This document shows, in pieces, positions 24,014 to 32,498 of a stretch of DNA of 64,000 bases. Position 1 is the stretch's first letter, and every line of letters begins with the position of its first letter. Below the pieces are notes generated by a model. It did no database searches. It was not told where the DNA came from and saw nothing but the letters and a program-made list of their open reading frames with translations. Origin of the DNA: Notoacmeibacter sp. (GTDB lineage: Bacteria > Pseudomonadota > Alphaproteobacteria > Rhizobiales > Rhizobiaceae); contig JAIOIW010000024.1 of assembly GCA_019912385.1 (NCBI GenBank), positions 1 through 64,000 on the forward strand. The letters are read 5' to 3'. Both the position numbers and the translations under genes were made by a program.

Positions 24014-25789
24014 TCAGATCTCATGGGTCTGGAGCCACATCTCCAGCAGCGCAGCCTGCCATAGTTCCGAGCCGCGCAACGGCGTGATGTGGGCAGCGGG
24101 ATTGGAAAACAGCCGCTCCAGCCAGTCCGCCCGGAACAGACCGCGCTCCCGCGCCTTCCTGGAGGTCAGTGCGTCGCGTACCATGTCGAGGAATTCGCCC
24201 TGGATGTATTTGAGCTGCGGAACCGGGAAATAGCCCTTCTTGCGGTCGATGACCGCGTTCGGAACGACCAGTCGCGCGGCATCCTTCAACACACCCTTGC
24301 CGTTGTCGGCGAGCTTTAATTCCGGCGGGACGCGAGCAGCAAGCTCGACGAGTTCATGGTCGAGGAACGGCACCCGCGCTTCCAGCCCCCAGGCCATGGT
24401 CATGTTGTCGACGCGCTTGACCGGATCGTCGACCAGCATGATTTCCGAATCGAGCCGCAATGCCCGGTCGACCGGTGTTGCCGCACCAGGTGCCTCCAGG
24501 TGCGATCGCACCAGTTCAAGGCTGGCATCCTCAGGGTTCATCCATTCGGGCGCCAATTGCGTTGCCAGCGTCTCGTGGTTGCGGTCGAAGAATACTTTTG
24601 CGTAGTCGCCGACGACATCGTTGGAGCTGGAAAGCGACGGATACCAGTGGTAGCCGCCGAACACCTCGTCGGCACCCTGCCCCGACTGCACCACCTTGAT
24701 GTGCTTCGAGACCTCGCGCGACAGCAGGTAGAAGCCGATATTGTCATAGGAGACCATCGGCTCCGATTGCGCGCGGATCGTGTCCGGCAGGTGCCGCATC
24801 AGGTCTTCGGCAGGAACGAAGATCTTGCGGTGATCGGTGCCGAAGGTCTTGGCGATCAGGTCGGAATAGATGAACTCGTCACCCTTCTCGCCATTGGCCT
24901 CCTCGAAGCCGATCGAAAAGGTCATCAGGTCCTTCTGGCCCTGCTCCGCCAGCAGGCCGACGATCAGGCTGGAATCGACGCCTCCGGATAGCAGCACACC
25001 GACCGGAACGTCGGCCACCATGCGCCGGCGAACGGCAAGCCGCAAGGCTTCCAGGACCATGTCCCGCCAGTCCTCGCGGGTAAGCCCCGCATCCTGCGGC
25101 CGCCGCTCATAGGCGGGCGACCAGTATTTCCGGTCGCGCGCCGTTCCATCGGCGGCAAACCGGCGCACGGTCGCCGGCGGCAATTTGGCGATGCCCTTGA
25201 TGATCGTCCGCGGCGCCGGTACCACGGCATGGAAAGTCATGTAGTTGTGCAGCGCCGCCGGGTCGATGCCGGTGTCGATATCGCCCGCCGCCAGCAGCGC
25301 AGGCAGCGTGGAGGCAAAGCGCAGCCGCCTGTCCTGCTCGGCGATATAGAGCGGCTTGATGCCGAAGCGGTCGCGTGCAAACGTGACCGCGCCGCTGTCG
25401 CGTTCGGCGACCGCGAAAGCGAACATGCCGTGGAAGCGTTCGACGCAGGCCTCACCCCATTTGTGGAAGGCCTTGAGGATCACCTCGGTGTCGCCATGCG
25501 AAAAGAAGCGGTATCCGGCCTGCTCCAGCTCCGCGCGCAATTCCGGGTAGTTGTAGATGCAGCCGTTGAAGACAACGGTCAGTCCCAGTTCCGGATCGGT
25601 CATGGGCTGGGCGGCATTCTCCGAAAGATCGATGATCTTGAGCCGGCGGTGGCCGAGTGCGACCGGCCCCCTGGCGACGACGCCGCTGCCGTCGGGTCCG
25701 CGCGGCGCGAGTTCGTCAATCATCTTCGCAACTGCCGATGTATCGGCAAAAGCGCCATCGAAACGTATTTCTCCGGCAATTCCACACAT
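24014..25789 (-). CDS. asnO: N-acetylglutaminylglutamine amidotransferase
   Basis: A 591-residue asparagine synthetase B-type enzyme. The start MCGIAGEIRF exposes the catalytic Cys2 of the Ntn glutaminase domain (residues 1-200). The synthetase domain begins near residue 225 and carries the pyrophosphate loop LLSGGVDSSLIVGL near residue 259. In the NAGGN pathway it amidates the C-terminus of the dipeptide to give the osmoprotectant. It is the first gene of the minus-strand operon asnO-ngg-M42 peptidase. AGGAGACC precedes the start, and the leader holds two hairpins (25823-25877). NAGGN operons are induced by high osmolarity in Sinorhizobium and Pseudomonas. Confidence 0.93.
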   Translation of the reverse strand: MCGIAGEIRFDGAFADTSAVAKMIDELAPRGPDGSGVVARGPVALGHRRLKIIDLSENAAQPMTDPELGLTVVFNGCIYNYPELRAELEQAGYRFFSHGDTEVILKAFHKWGEACVERFHGMFAFAVAERDSGAVTFARDRFGIKPLYIAEQDRRLRFASTLPALLAAGDIDTGIDPAALHNYMTFHAVVPAPRTIIKGIAKLPPATVRRFAADGTARDRKYWSPAYERRPQDAGLTREDWRDMVLEALRLAVRRRMVADVPVGVLLSGGVDSSLIVGLLAEQGQKDLMTFSIGFEEANGEKGDEFIYSDLIAKTFGTDHRKIFVPAEDLMRHLPDTIRAQSEPMVSYDNIGFYLLSREVSKHIKVVQSGQGADEVFGGYHWYPSLSSSNDVVGDYAKVFFDRNHETLATQLAPEWMNPEDASLELVRSHLEAPGAATPVDRALRLDSEIMLVDDPVKRVDNMTMAWGLEARVPFLDHELVELAARVPPELKLADNGKGVLKDAARLVVPNAVIDRKKGYFPVPQLKYIQGEFLDMVRDALTSRKARERGLFRADWLERLFSNPAAHITPLRGSELWQAALLEMWLQTHEI

Positions 25790-25822
25790 GACGGGGCGGG
25801 TCTCCTTTTCTGCCGTTCAACC

Positions 25823-25847
25823 TGGCGCGGACAATTGGCCCGCGCCA
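25823..25847 (-). promoter_or_regulatory. Leader hairpin A of asnO
   Basis: A perfect 8-bp stem, TGGCGCGG with CCGCGCCA around a nine-base loop, lies 34 bases before the asnO start, between hairpin B and the AGGAGACC ribosome-binding site. It shares its stem core (GGCGCGG/CCGCGCC) with hairpin B at 25856-25877, so the arms of the two could also pair with each other. Confidence 0.5.
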
Positions 25848-25855
25848 AAAGAATA

Positions 25856-25877
25856 AGGCGCGGACTTTGCCGCGCCT
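25856..25877 (-). promoter_or_regulatory. Leader hairpin B of asnO, terminator-like
   Basis: A perfect 8-bp stem, AGGCGCGG with CCGCGCCT around a six-base loop, is followed on the minus strand by TATTCTTTT. In sequence it looks like an intrinsic terminator, yet it lies about 67 bases before asnO and after a separate terminator that already ends the upstream gene. It may attenuate the NAGGN operon. Confidence 0.55.
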
Positions 25878-26167
25878 CGATAGGTATGTAGTATGGAATG
25901 TCCGAAATATCAAATCTGGAAAATCCGGCAATTCTCAATATATATTATACCGCTTGCAAATCCTGGTTTCAAAGTCGTGATAACAAACAGAAATCCATAA
26001 TTACATAAATTGATAAATACACAGTATGTATTTTACTAATCGATCAAATAGATATGGATATATATTTGAATGCGATGATTCGTCTGATTTTTGCTTCTGC
26101 GAAATCCGAAGTTCCAGCCCTTGATTCAGGAACTCGTCAATTCGCCGGAAGTCATTGGCAAATAACG
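25878..26167. promoter_or_regulatory. AT-rich intergenic region, presumed asnO promoter
   Basis: About 290 bases without coding character and with the lowest GC content in the window (for example AATATATATTATACC and TAAATTGATAAATACAC). It lies between the terminator of the dehydrogenase gene and the asnO leader, so it should hold the NAGGN promoter. No single sigma site is clear enough to assign. Reading frames through it are interrupted or antisense extensions of neighbouring genes. Confidence 0.45.
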
Positions 26168-26195
26168 AAAAAACGGGCGGCCCGACGTCCGCCCG
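26168..26195 (-). terminator. Rho-independent terminator of the dehydrogenase gene
   Basis: On the minus strand, CGGGCGG and CCGCCCG pair around an eight-base loop and are followed by TTTTTT. It lies 33 bases after the stop of the gene ending at 26228. Confidence 0.85.
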
Positions 26196-26227
26196 CAACA
26201 CCTCGAAGTAAAAAAAGCCGGAAGAGC

Positions 26228-28789
26228 CTATGACCGCGGCTTGAGGTTTTCCGGATCGTAGAGCGGCTTGTAGCCGACGCCGGCAACCTTCACCGGGTAC
26301 TGCTCGCCGAAATACTCGATCGCCAGTTCGCGCCCTTCCTGGCAATATTCCCACGGCAGGTAGCCGAGCGCGATGTTCTTGCCGATGGTCGGCCCGTAGG
26401 CGATCGAAGTCGTGAACGAACGGCGTCCAAGCTCGTCCACCAGCGTTTCGCCCGTCGCGGGGTCGAGGATCGGGCAGATGCCGACAGGATAGCGCGCCAC
26501 GCCCTTGCTGTCGGTGTTGTTCTCCATCGTCAGCGTGCACAGTATGGCCGACTGATGCGCGCGGGCGCGGTACTCAAGGTGTTTGGCCTTGCCGCGGAAG
26601 TCCGCTTCCTTGACCTTCGGGCGCGCAAGATCGGCCTCCAGAAGATTGTATTCGGTCAGGAGATCCGCGTTCTGCAGGCGCAGGCTTTTTTCCATGCGGC
26701 GCGAATTGGCATAGGTTTCGACGCCGAACGCCATGACACCGGTTGCGCGCAGCGCGTCCCACACGGCCAGGCCGTCTTCATAGGCCATGTGCAGTTCCCA
26801 TCCCTGCTCGCCGACATAGGAGAGACGGAAGGCTGTCACCTCCCTGCCCGCGATCCTGACCGGCTTGATCGCAGCGAAAGGGAAGTCCTCGATGGAAAGC
26901 GCCTCGGGATCTTCCACGACCTTCTGTAGGGTCGTGCGTGCATTCGGCCCCCAGATGCCGATGGTGACGTATTTCTCGGTCACGTCCGTAACGGTGACGT
27001 CGAAGCCTTTGTCCCCGGCGACACGCCGCATGTAATGGAAGTCGCGCGGACCGGCATCCGCCCCGTCGATGACGCGGCAGCGGTCGGCCATGCGAATAAC
27101 CGTCAGGTCAGCGCGCACCATGCCATGATCGTCAAGGAAATGGGTGTAGATGCCCTTGCCGATCATGTTGTCGCCGCCGATCCTGGCGGCGCACAGCCAC
27201 TCCATCAGCGCCACATGGTCTGGCCCCTCGACGTCATAGATGGCGAAGTGCGACAGGTTAACGATGCCGACATTCTCGCTCATCTCAAGGTGCTCGGCAT
27301 TGGAGACGCGCCAGAAATGGCGGTTGTCCCACTCGTTTTCGCGCACCGGCACGCGGTCGCCGTATTTCTCCAGCAGGTGCTCGTTGGCGGCATAGCCGTG
27401 CGCGCGCTCCCAGCCGCCCAGTTCCATGAAATAGGCGCCGAGTTCCTTCTCGCGCTCCCAGAACGGCGACCGGCGGACATTGCGACCCTTGGAGAACGGC
27501 TCGCGCGGATGCACGGCCGGATTGTAGATTTTCATCGCCGTTTCGGTGCAGCGGTCCCAGATGAACTGTTCGCCCGTCTGGTGCGGATAGAAGCGCGCAT
27601 AGTCGATCGCGTGATGGTCGATTTCAGTGCGCCCGTCGGTCATCCAGTCGGCGATCAGCTTGCCCATGCCGGGCCCGTCCTTGACCCAGATGGCAACCGC
27701 GTACCACAGCCCGCGCACCTTCAGGCTCTCGCCCATGGACGGGCCGCCGTCGGTCGTCACCTGCAGCAAGCCGTTGAAGGAATGGCTCTCGTTATAGCCC
27801 AGTTCGCCCAGGATCGGGGTCAGTTCCATGGCCCGCTCCAGCGGCTCCATGATCTGTTCCATGTCGAGATCACGCTGCGAGGGCGAAAGCCGTGCCTGCT
27901 CCTTTTCCAGGATATCGCGCGGGTGGCAGAGCCGCGGATTGGTTTCCTCGTAGTAGCCCCATTCGATCTGGCCGCCCTCCGGCGTCTTCGGGTCGCCGGT
28001 GTCGCGCATATAGGCTGAGTTGCCCTGGTCGCGCAGCAACGGCCAGCCGATGTCCTTGCCGGTTCCAGCGAATTCATTGTACGGGCCGAAGAAGGTCAGC
28101 GGATGGTCGACCGGCATGACCGGCAGGTCCTCGCCCGCCATTTCGGCGATCAGCCGTCCCCAGAGCCCGGCGCAGACCACCACATAGTCGGCTTCGATCG
28201 TGCCGCGATGGGTTTTCACACCCTTGATGCGGCCGTTTTCGATGACGAGCCCCTGCGCGGGCGTGTTGGCGAAGGCCTGAAGCTTGCCGCTGGCCACCGA
28301 CTCGTCGACGAGTTCGCCGGCAACCGTCTGGGAGCGCGGGGCGACCAGGCCGGCATCCGGGTCCCACAGCCCGCCCTGCACCATGCTCTCCTCGATCAGC
28401 GGGAACTTTTCCTTGATCTCGGCCGGCCCGATCAGGCGCGCGCGCGTGCCGAAGGCCTTGGCGGACGCGACCTTGCGCCTGATCTCGTCCATGCGTCCGT
28501 CGTCGCCGACGCGGGCAACTTCGAGGCCGCCGACGCGCGCGTAACGGCCGCGCTTCTCGAAGAAGTCGATCGAATAGAGCGTCGTCCAGCACGACAGGAA
28601 ATCGTGGCTGGTTGTGTAGCAGAAGTCGGAGGCATGCGAGGTCGAGCCGATATCGGTCGGGATCGCGGACTTGTCGATGCCGACGATATCGTCCCATCCG
28701 CGCTCGATCAGGTGATGGGCGACGGATGCCCCCACGATACCGCCGAGCCCGATGATGACGACCTTTGCGCGAGTGGGGAATTTAGCCAT
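26228..28789 (-). CDS. Dimethylglycine/sarcosine dehydrogenase-like FAD protein with GcvT domains, copy 1
   Basis: An 853-residue protein. An N-terminal DAO-type FAD domain (residues 1-about 420) is followed by an FAO linker region and GcvT-type aminomethyl-THF domains (about 480-850). The dinucleotide loop is VVIIGLGGIVGASVAHHL, and the GSTSHAS segment keeps the His at the usual site of covalent FAD linkage in this family. Members oxidatively demethylate dimethylglycine or sarcosine, passing the methyl carbon to tetrahydrofolate. The ATG at 28789 follows AGGT; an upstream frame extension to 28879 would run into the promoter repeats. It is monocistronic, with its own terminator. A tandem half-site lies about 70 bases upstream. 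Identity with its paralogue at 52579 is low, so substrates may differ. Confidence 0.86.
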   Translation of the reverse strand: MAKFPTRAKVVIIGLGGIVGASVAHHLIERGWDDIVGIDKSAIPTDIGSTSHASDFCYTTSHDFLSCWTTLYSIDFFEKRGRYARVGGLEVARVGDDGRMDEIRRKVASAKAFGTRARLIGPAEIKEKFPLIEESMVQGGLWDPDAGLVAPRSQTVAGELVDESVASGKLQAFANTPAQGLVIENGRIKGVKTHRGTIEADYVVVCAGLWGRLIAEMAGEDLPVMPVDHPLTFFGPYNEFAGTGKDIGWPLLRDQGNSAYMRDTGDPKTPEGGQIEWGYYEETNPRLCHPRDILEKEQARLSPSQRDLDMEQIMEPLERAMELTPILGELGYNESHSFNGLLQVTTDGGPSMGESLKVRGLWYAVAIWVKDGPGMGKLIADWMTDGRTEIDHHAIDYARFYPHQTGEQFIWDRCTETAMKIYNPAVHPREPFSKGRNVRRSPFWEREKELGAYFMELGGWERAHGYAANEHLLEKYGDRVPVRENEWDNRHFWRVSNAEHLEMSENVGIVNLSHFAIYDVEGPDHVALMEWLCAARIGGDNMIGKGIYTHFLDDHGMVRADLTVIRMADRCRVIDGADAGPRDFHYMRRVAGDKGFDVTVTDVTEKYVTIGIWGPNARTTLQKVVEDPEALSIEDFPFAAIKPVRIAGREVTAFRLSYVGEQGWELHMAYEDGLAVWDALRATGVMAFGVETYANSRRMEKSLRLQNADLLTEYNLLEADLARPKVKEADFRGKAKHLEYRARAHQSAILCTLTMENNTDSKGVARYPVGICPILDPATGETLVDELGRRSFTTSIAYGPTIGKNIALGYLPWEYCQEGRELAIEYFGEQYPVKVAGVGYKPLYDPENLKPRS

Positions 28790-28858
28790 TTTACCTGCAT
28801 CTCCGACCTTAAAACTGCCGCACATTATTCCGCAGATTAGCCGCTGCTGCGCCTGTTT

Positions 28859-28885
28859 GCGACATTGCAAAAACGGCACGCGACG
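28859..28885 (-). promoter_or_regulatory. Tandem GTCGC half-sites, 21-bp period, upstream of the dehydrogenase gene
   Basis: Read on the minus strand, CGTCGC and TGTCGC are direct repeats exactly 21 bp apart, with a TTTTTGCA stretch between, about 70 bases before the start at 28789. Layout and orientation fit a site for a GbdR/ArgR-type activator, of which two are encoded in the window. Confidence 0.55.
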
Positions 28886-28979
28886 TCGGACAAAAGGGCA
28901 TTCCGGTTACTATTTCTAAATTAACTACAAAGCTAAGTGGCGGGCTTAAGTGCGTACGTTTTGTGATAGTTACGCCCCC

Positions 28980-30107
28980 ATGATACATGACTCGGCAAAT
29001 CTGGCGCGATCTGTACCTGTGACGACCGGTTGTTCGGCCCGGTCCGGCATCTCCGTGCGCCTCAAACCGGACTTCGACTTCTCCGGCGGTGAGTACCGCG
29101 CCCTGTTTGCACGCGCCGGCGCCACCGCCTTCCAGCACCCGCTCTGGCTTACGAATTTCTATGGCAGGCTGGTTCCCGCGCGCGGCGGCGAGGCAGCGGT
29201 CCTGACGGGCTACGACGCCTCGGGCACGCTCGTGTTCGTCCTGCCGATGGTGTTGCGCAGCATCAATCGCCTGCGTGTTCTCGAAACCGCCGATCTCGGT
29301 GTCAGCGACTACTGTGCGCCGGTCGTCTGCCCCGACTGGCTTGAGCGACAGGGACCCGCGGCCGGTGACCTTGCACCGTTCGCCGATCATCTGCCCCAGC
29401 ATGCCATACTGCGCATCGGCAAGATCAGGCCCGAGCATCTGGACCTGTGGCGGCTGTTTTTTCCGTACCAGCCGATCCGTTCGCCCTACAGTGCCCACGA
29501 AACGCAACTCCGCCCCGACTACGCGGCCTGGCGGGCGCAGGCGCTGACGAAGCAGTTCACGAAATATCTCGACCGGCGAAGGCGCCGTTTCTTCAAGGCC
29601 GGGGATGCGAAGCTGGAACTCGTGTCGCAGCCGGATGAAATCGCCGATGCCGTTTCCGAGATCGCCCGGCTGCGCGCCGGGCGCTTCGAGGGCGATCCGA
29701 TCCAGGAGGATTTCGTTCGCGAATTCTACGCCTCGATCGCGGTCGAAGGCGCGCCGGAGGGCTTCGCGCGAATCTGGCGTTTGACGCTGGACGGCGAGGC
29801 GATCGGCCATGTCTTCGGCACCGCTCATGCCGGGCGGTTCTGCTATCTGCTGATCGGCTGCGACTATGAGCGCCACGGCCGCCACTCGCCCGGGCTTGTC
29901 CTCTACGACACGATCATCGAGCGATGGATCGGCGAGGGTGGCGACGTGTTCGACTTTACCATTGGCGACGAGGCGTTCAAGGCGGATTTCGGGACCACCG
30001 CCGTCGCGATTCATCACATCCAGCACGCCACGGGCGCAATCGGGCGGCTGGGTCTGGCCGCGCTCGGCGTTCGCGACCGTTTTGCAGGTCTGCGCAAGAC
30101 CGACTGA
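28980..30107 (+). CDS. GNAT-fold (CelD/FemAB-like) acyltransferase
   Basis: A 375-residue protein with the double-GNAT layout of the CelD/BcsL family (PF13480). An N-terminal half contains FQHPLWLTNFYGRLVP, and a C-terminal half contains RLTLDGEAIGHVFGTAHAG and the arm YERHGRHSPGLVLYDTII. Family members occur in cellulose and exopolysaccharide gene sets and are thought to transfer acyl groups to sugars or carriers; the precise reaction is unknown. The ATG at 28980 is a conservative choice; a GTG at 28950 is possible. It leads a plus-strand group (acyltransferase, PIG-L deacetylase, O-antigen ligase-like) that converges on the minus-strand glycolipid operon. Confidence 0.78.
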   Translation: MIHDSANLARSVPVTTGCSARSGISVRLKPDFDFSGGEYRALFARAGATAFQHPLWLTNFYGRLVPARGGEAAVLTGYDASGTLVFVLPMVLRSINRLRVLETADLGVSDYCAPVVCPDWLERQGPAAGDLAPFADHLPQHAILRIGKIRPEHLDLWRLFFPYQPIRSPYSAHETQLRPDYAAWRAQALTKQFTKYLDRRRRRFFKAGDAKLELVSQPDEIADAVSEIARLRAGRFEGDPIQEDFVREFYASIAVEGAPEGFARIWRLTLDGEAIGHVFGTAHAGRFCYLLIGCDYERHGRHSPGLVLYDTIIERWIGEGGDVFDFTIGDEAFKADFGTTAVAIHHIQHATGAIGRLGLAALGVRDRFAGLRKTD

Positions 30108-30178
30108 GGGCCTTTGGCATCGCGCGGAGAAAGACAGGTCGAGAGGCTTTCGGCCAGGTTGAAAAAGGGGGAAGAATC

Positions 30179-31021
30179 ATGCGCAAGGATCGGCAGTTCC
30201 TCGAAAACTCGCTGATTGTCGGTGCACATCCCGACGACGAGTTGCTCTGGTTCGGCTCGATCCTGAAGGATGTCGATGCGGTCGTCATCGCATTCTGCGA
30301 TTTCTGGGCCGAGCCCGGCCTCGGCGAAGCCCGCAACGCCGCGCTTGCCGCCCATCCCCATCCCAATGTCACTTGCCTGGGGATCGGCGAGGCCGGCACC
30401 TATGGGTGCGCCGACTGGAACAATCCCAAGCTCAACGATATCGGAATCGAGTTCACCTCCACCGCTCTTCTGCGCGAGATCAAGCGCCGCGCCAAGGCCG
30501 CCATCGATACCTTGACGCCGGTAAAGCTCAACTTTGCTCCCCAGAGCATCGCGGACGCCTACAGGCAGAATTATCACGATCTTCGCGAAGCGCTGCGTCC
30601 GATGCTGCATCCAGGGATGAATGTCTTTACCCACAATCCGTGGGGCGAATACGGCCACGAGGATCACATCCAGGTCTTCCGCGTCCTGGAGCATTTGCGC
30701 GACGAGATCGATTTCACTCTCTGGATGTCGAACTATTGCACCGAACGCGCCCTGCCGCTTGCTTCCCGGCATTTCATGAATGCGCCTGACGACTATATCC
30801 GCCTCCCGGTCGATACCGACTATGCCGAAGCGGTGGCCGATGTCTATCGCGACGCCGGATGCTGGACCTGGGCTCAGGACTGGGCATGGTTTGCTGAAGA
30901 ATGTTTCATGAAGGTGGAGCATTCGGCTTGCGAGCCGGAGCCGCACCAACACCTTTTTCCGCTCAACCTGTTCACAATCGAGGCAGCCGCGTCGAAGCCG
31001 CGTGCATTTTCCTTCATGTAG
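30179..31021 (+). CDS. PIG-L family deacetylase-like protein
   Basis: A 280-residue protein with the family's metal motif AHPDDELLWFG near residue 16 and a downstream histidine motif, EYGHEDHIQVFR. PIG-L/LmbE enzymes use zinc to remove N-acetyl groups from sugars such as GlcNAc-PI or bacillithiol precursors. Residues at the first-metal positions (His, Asp, and His in GHEDH) are present, so catalysis is plausible. AGGGGGAAG lies upstream of the ATG at 30179, and longer frames would overlap the previous gene. No signal peptide is evident. Context suggests N-deacetylation of a polysaccharide or lipid-linked sugar. Confidence 0.82.
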   Translation: MRKDRQFLENSLIVGAHPDDELLWFGSILKDVDAVVIAFCDFWAEPGLGEARNAALAAHPHPNVTCLGIGEAGTYGCADWNNPKLNDIGIEFTSTALLREIKRRAKAAIDTLTPVKLNFAPQSIADAYRQNYHDLREALRPMLHPGMNVFTHNPWGEYGHEDHIQVFRVLEHLRDEIDFTLWMSNYCTERALPLASRHFMNAPDDYIRLPVDTDYAEAVADVYRDAGCWTWAQDWAWFAEECFMKVEHSACEPEPHQHLFPLNLFTIEAAASKPRAFSFM

Positions 31022-31126
31022 TCTCCCGCGTTCGGCCGGCATGGTTAACGCCGCTTTAACGGCTTGCGGTTCCAATGCCTGATCGGTTGCCGGCAGATCG
31101 GCAACCAGGGCAAACAGGAACCGAGC

Positions 31127-32455
31127 ATGACCGCCCAATTCGCAGACAGAAGCGCCAGTTACGGCGCGGGCGACCGGCTCGCGGCAACCGCCGCCGACCT
31201 GGCGTGCGTCGCGGTACCCGCTTTCCTGCTGTGCGTGCTGCTCGTATCATTCCAGCCCTTCGCACTGCACTCGGTCATCGTGAACAATTCCGAGGCGGGC
31301 GGCGATGCGATAAACCAGATCGGCTACTCTGCCCTGGGCATCGTGGCGTTCGCGGGAATGCTCATGCTGGCCGCGCCTGCCCGCCTTGCCGCCGTGCTCG
31401 ACCCGGTGTGGTTGGCCATGGCCGCGATCCTCGTTCTTTCGGCTTTCGTGTCGCCGGATCCGGTGAGCGCGCTCAAGTCGATCGCCTTCACCTTCATCGT
31501 GGTCCTGGTCGGCATCGCCGTGTTGACGATCCCGCGCGACGCCGAACAGCTTCGCCGCGTTTTTCTTGTCGGCATATGCGCGGCAATCGCGCTTGCCTAT
31601 TTCGGCGTGATCTTTCTTCCCGACATCAGCGTTCACGGCGCCGACTCGCTCGAACCCCAGCACGCCGGGCTGTGGCGGGGATATTTCAGCCACAAGAACA
31701 TCGCGGGCCCGGTAATGGCGGTGTTCGCGTTCTTCGGCATTTACTTCATACGCACAGGCGCCCGGCTCACGGGCCTCGCCGTCACCATTTTCGCCATCGT
31801 GTTCGTCCTTCACACCGGTTCGAAGACGACGATCGGCTTCCTGCCCGTCGTCATCGGCATCGTCATGGTCGGAACTGTATTCGGGCTACGCGGCCTGGTC
31901 GTTTTCATGGCGATCATCGCCATGTTGACGATCGGTGCGCTGACGGTCGGCTCGGTGATCTGGCAACCACTGGCCGACTTGGCGGCAGCGGCCTCCTCCG
32001 ACCCCACCTACACGGGTCGAACGACCCTGTGGGCATTCGGCCTGGAGAACATCCAGCACCGGTTCTGGACCGGATACGGTTTCGACGGCTTCTGGCTGAA
32101 GCCGGTGGTCACGGAGTCGGCCCTGCCCTTCGATGCGGAATGGGACTACCGGGAGATCGTCCACGGCCACGACAACTACATCGACATCATGCTGAACCTG
32201 GGCGTGCCGGCGGGCCTGTTCGTCATCTGGGCGCTGAGCCTGCGCCCGCTCGGCGCTTATATGCGTTCCGCGCGCGATATGGCCAACCGCCGCCTGGCCG
32301 ACCTTTTCGCCATGATCGTCATCTTCGCCATGCTCAATTCGCTGCTGGAAGCCTTCTGGTTCCGCCGCGACGACCCGATCTGGATCATGCTGGTAATCGG
32401 CATTTTTGGCCTGCGCATGACCGCGCGCCTACCATACCCTTCGCCGCGGCGCTGA
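31127..32455 (+). CDS. O-antigen ligase/polymerase-like membrane protein
   Basis: A 442-residue polytopic protein with about eleven hydrophobic segments and a large periplasmic loop, a pattern of the Wzy/WaaL/ExoQ family. The loop near residues 290-350 contains GRTTLWAFGLENIQHRFWTGYGFDGFW and a later VHGHDNYIDIMLNLGV. The conserved Arg and His there correspond to positions used in polymerases and ligases of undecaprenyl-linked glycans. The ATG at 31127 follows AGGAACC. The gene ends 43 bases before the convergent membrane protein gene. Whether it polymerises or ligates cannot be told by sequence alone. Confidence 0.83.
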   Translation: MTAQFADRSASYGAGDRLAATAADLACVAVPAFLLCVLLVSFQPFALHSVIVNNSEAGGDAINQIGYSALGIVAFAGMLMLAAPARLAAVLDPVWLAMAAILVLSAFVSPDPVSALKSIAFTFIVVLVGIAVLTIPRDAEQLRRVFLVGICAAIALAYFGVIFLPDISVHGADSLEPQHAGLWRGYFSHKNIAGPVMAVFAFFGIYFIRTGARLTGLAVTIFAIVFVLHTGSKTTIGFLPVVIGIVMVGTVFGLRGLVVFMAIIAMLTIGALTVGSVIWQPLADLAAAASSDPTYTGRTTLWAFGLENIQHRFWTGYGFDGFWLKPVVTESALPFDAEWDYREIVHGHDNYIDIMLNLGVPAGLFVIWALSLRPLGAYMRSARDMANRRLADLFAMIVIFAMLNSLLEAFWFRRDDPIWIMLVIGIFGLRMTARLPYPSPRR

Positions 32456-32498
32456 CTTGACGCCGGGGCACCACGCGATAGCCCGGAAATCCCTGGAA

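Noticed and set aside
25878-26540. Minus-strand 179-codon open frame across the AT-rich gap into the dehydrogenase gene
   Set aside because: Most of it is an alternative frame of the dehydrogenase 3' end, and it crosses the intrinsic terminator at 26168-26195. The AT-rich part has no coding character.
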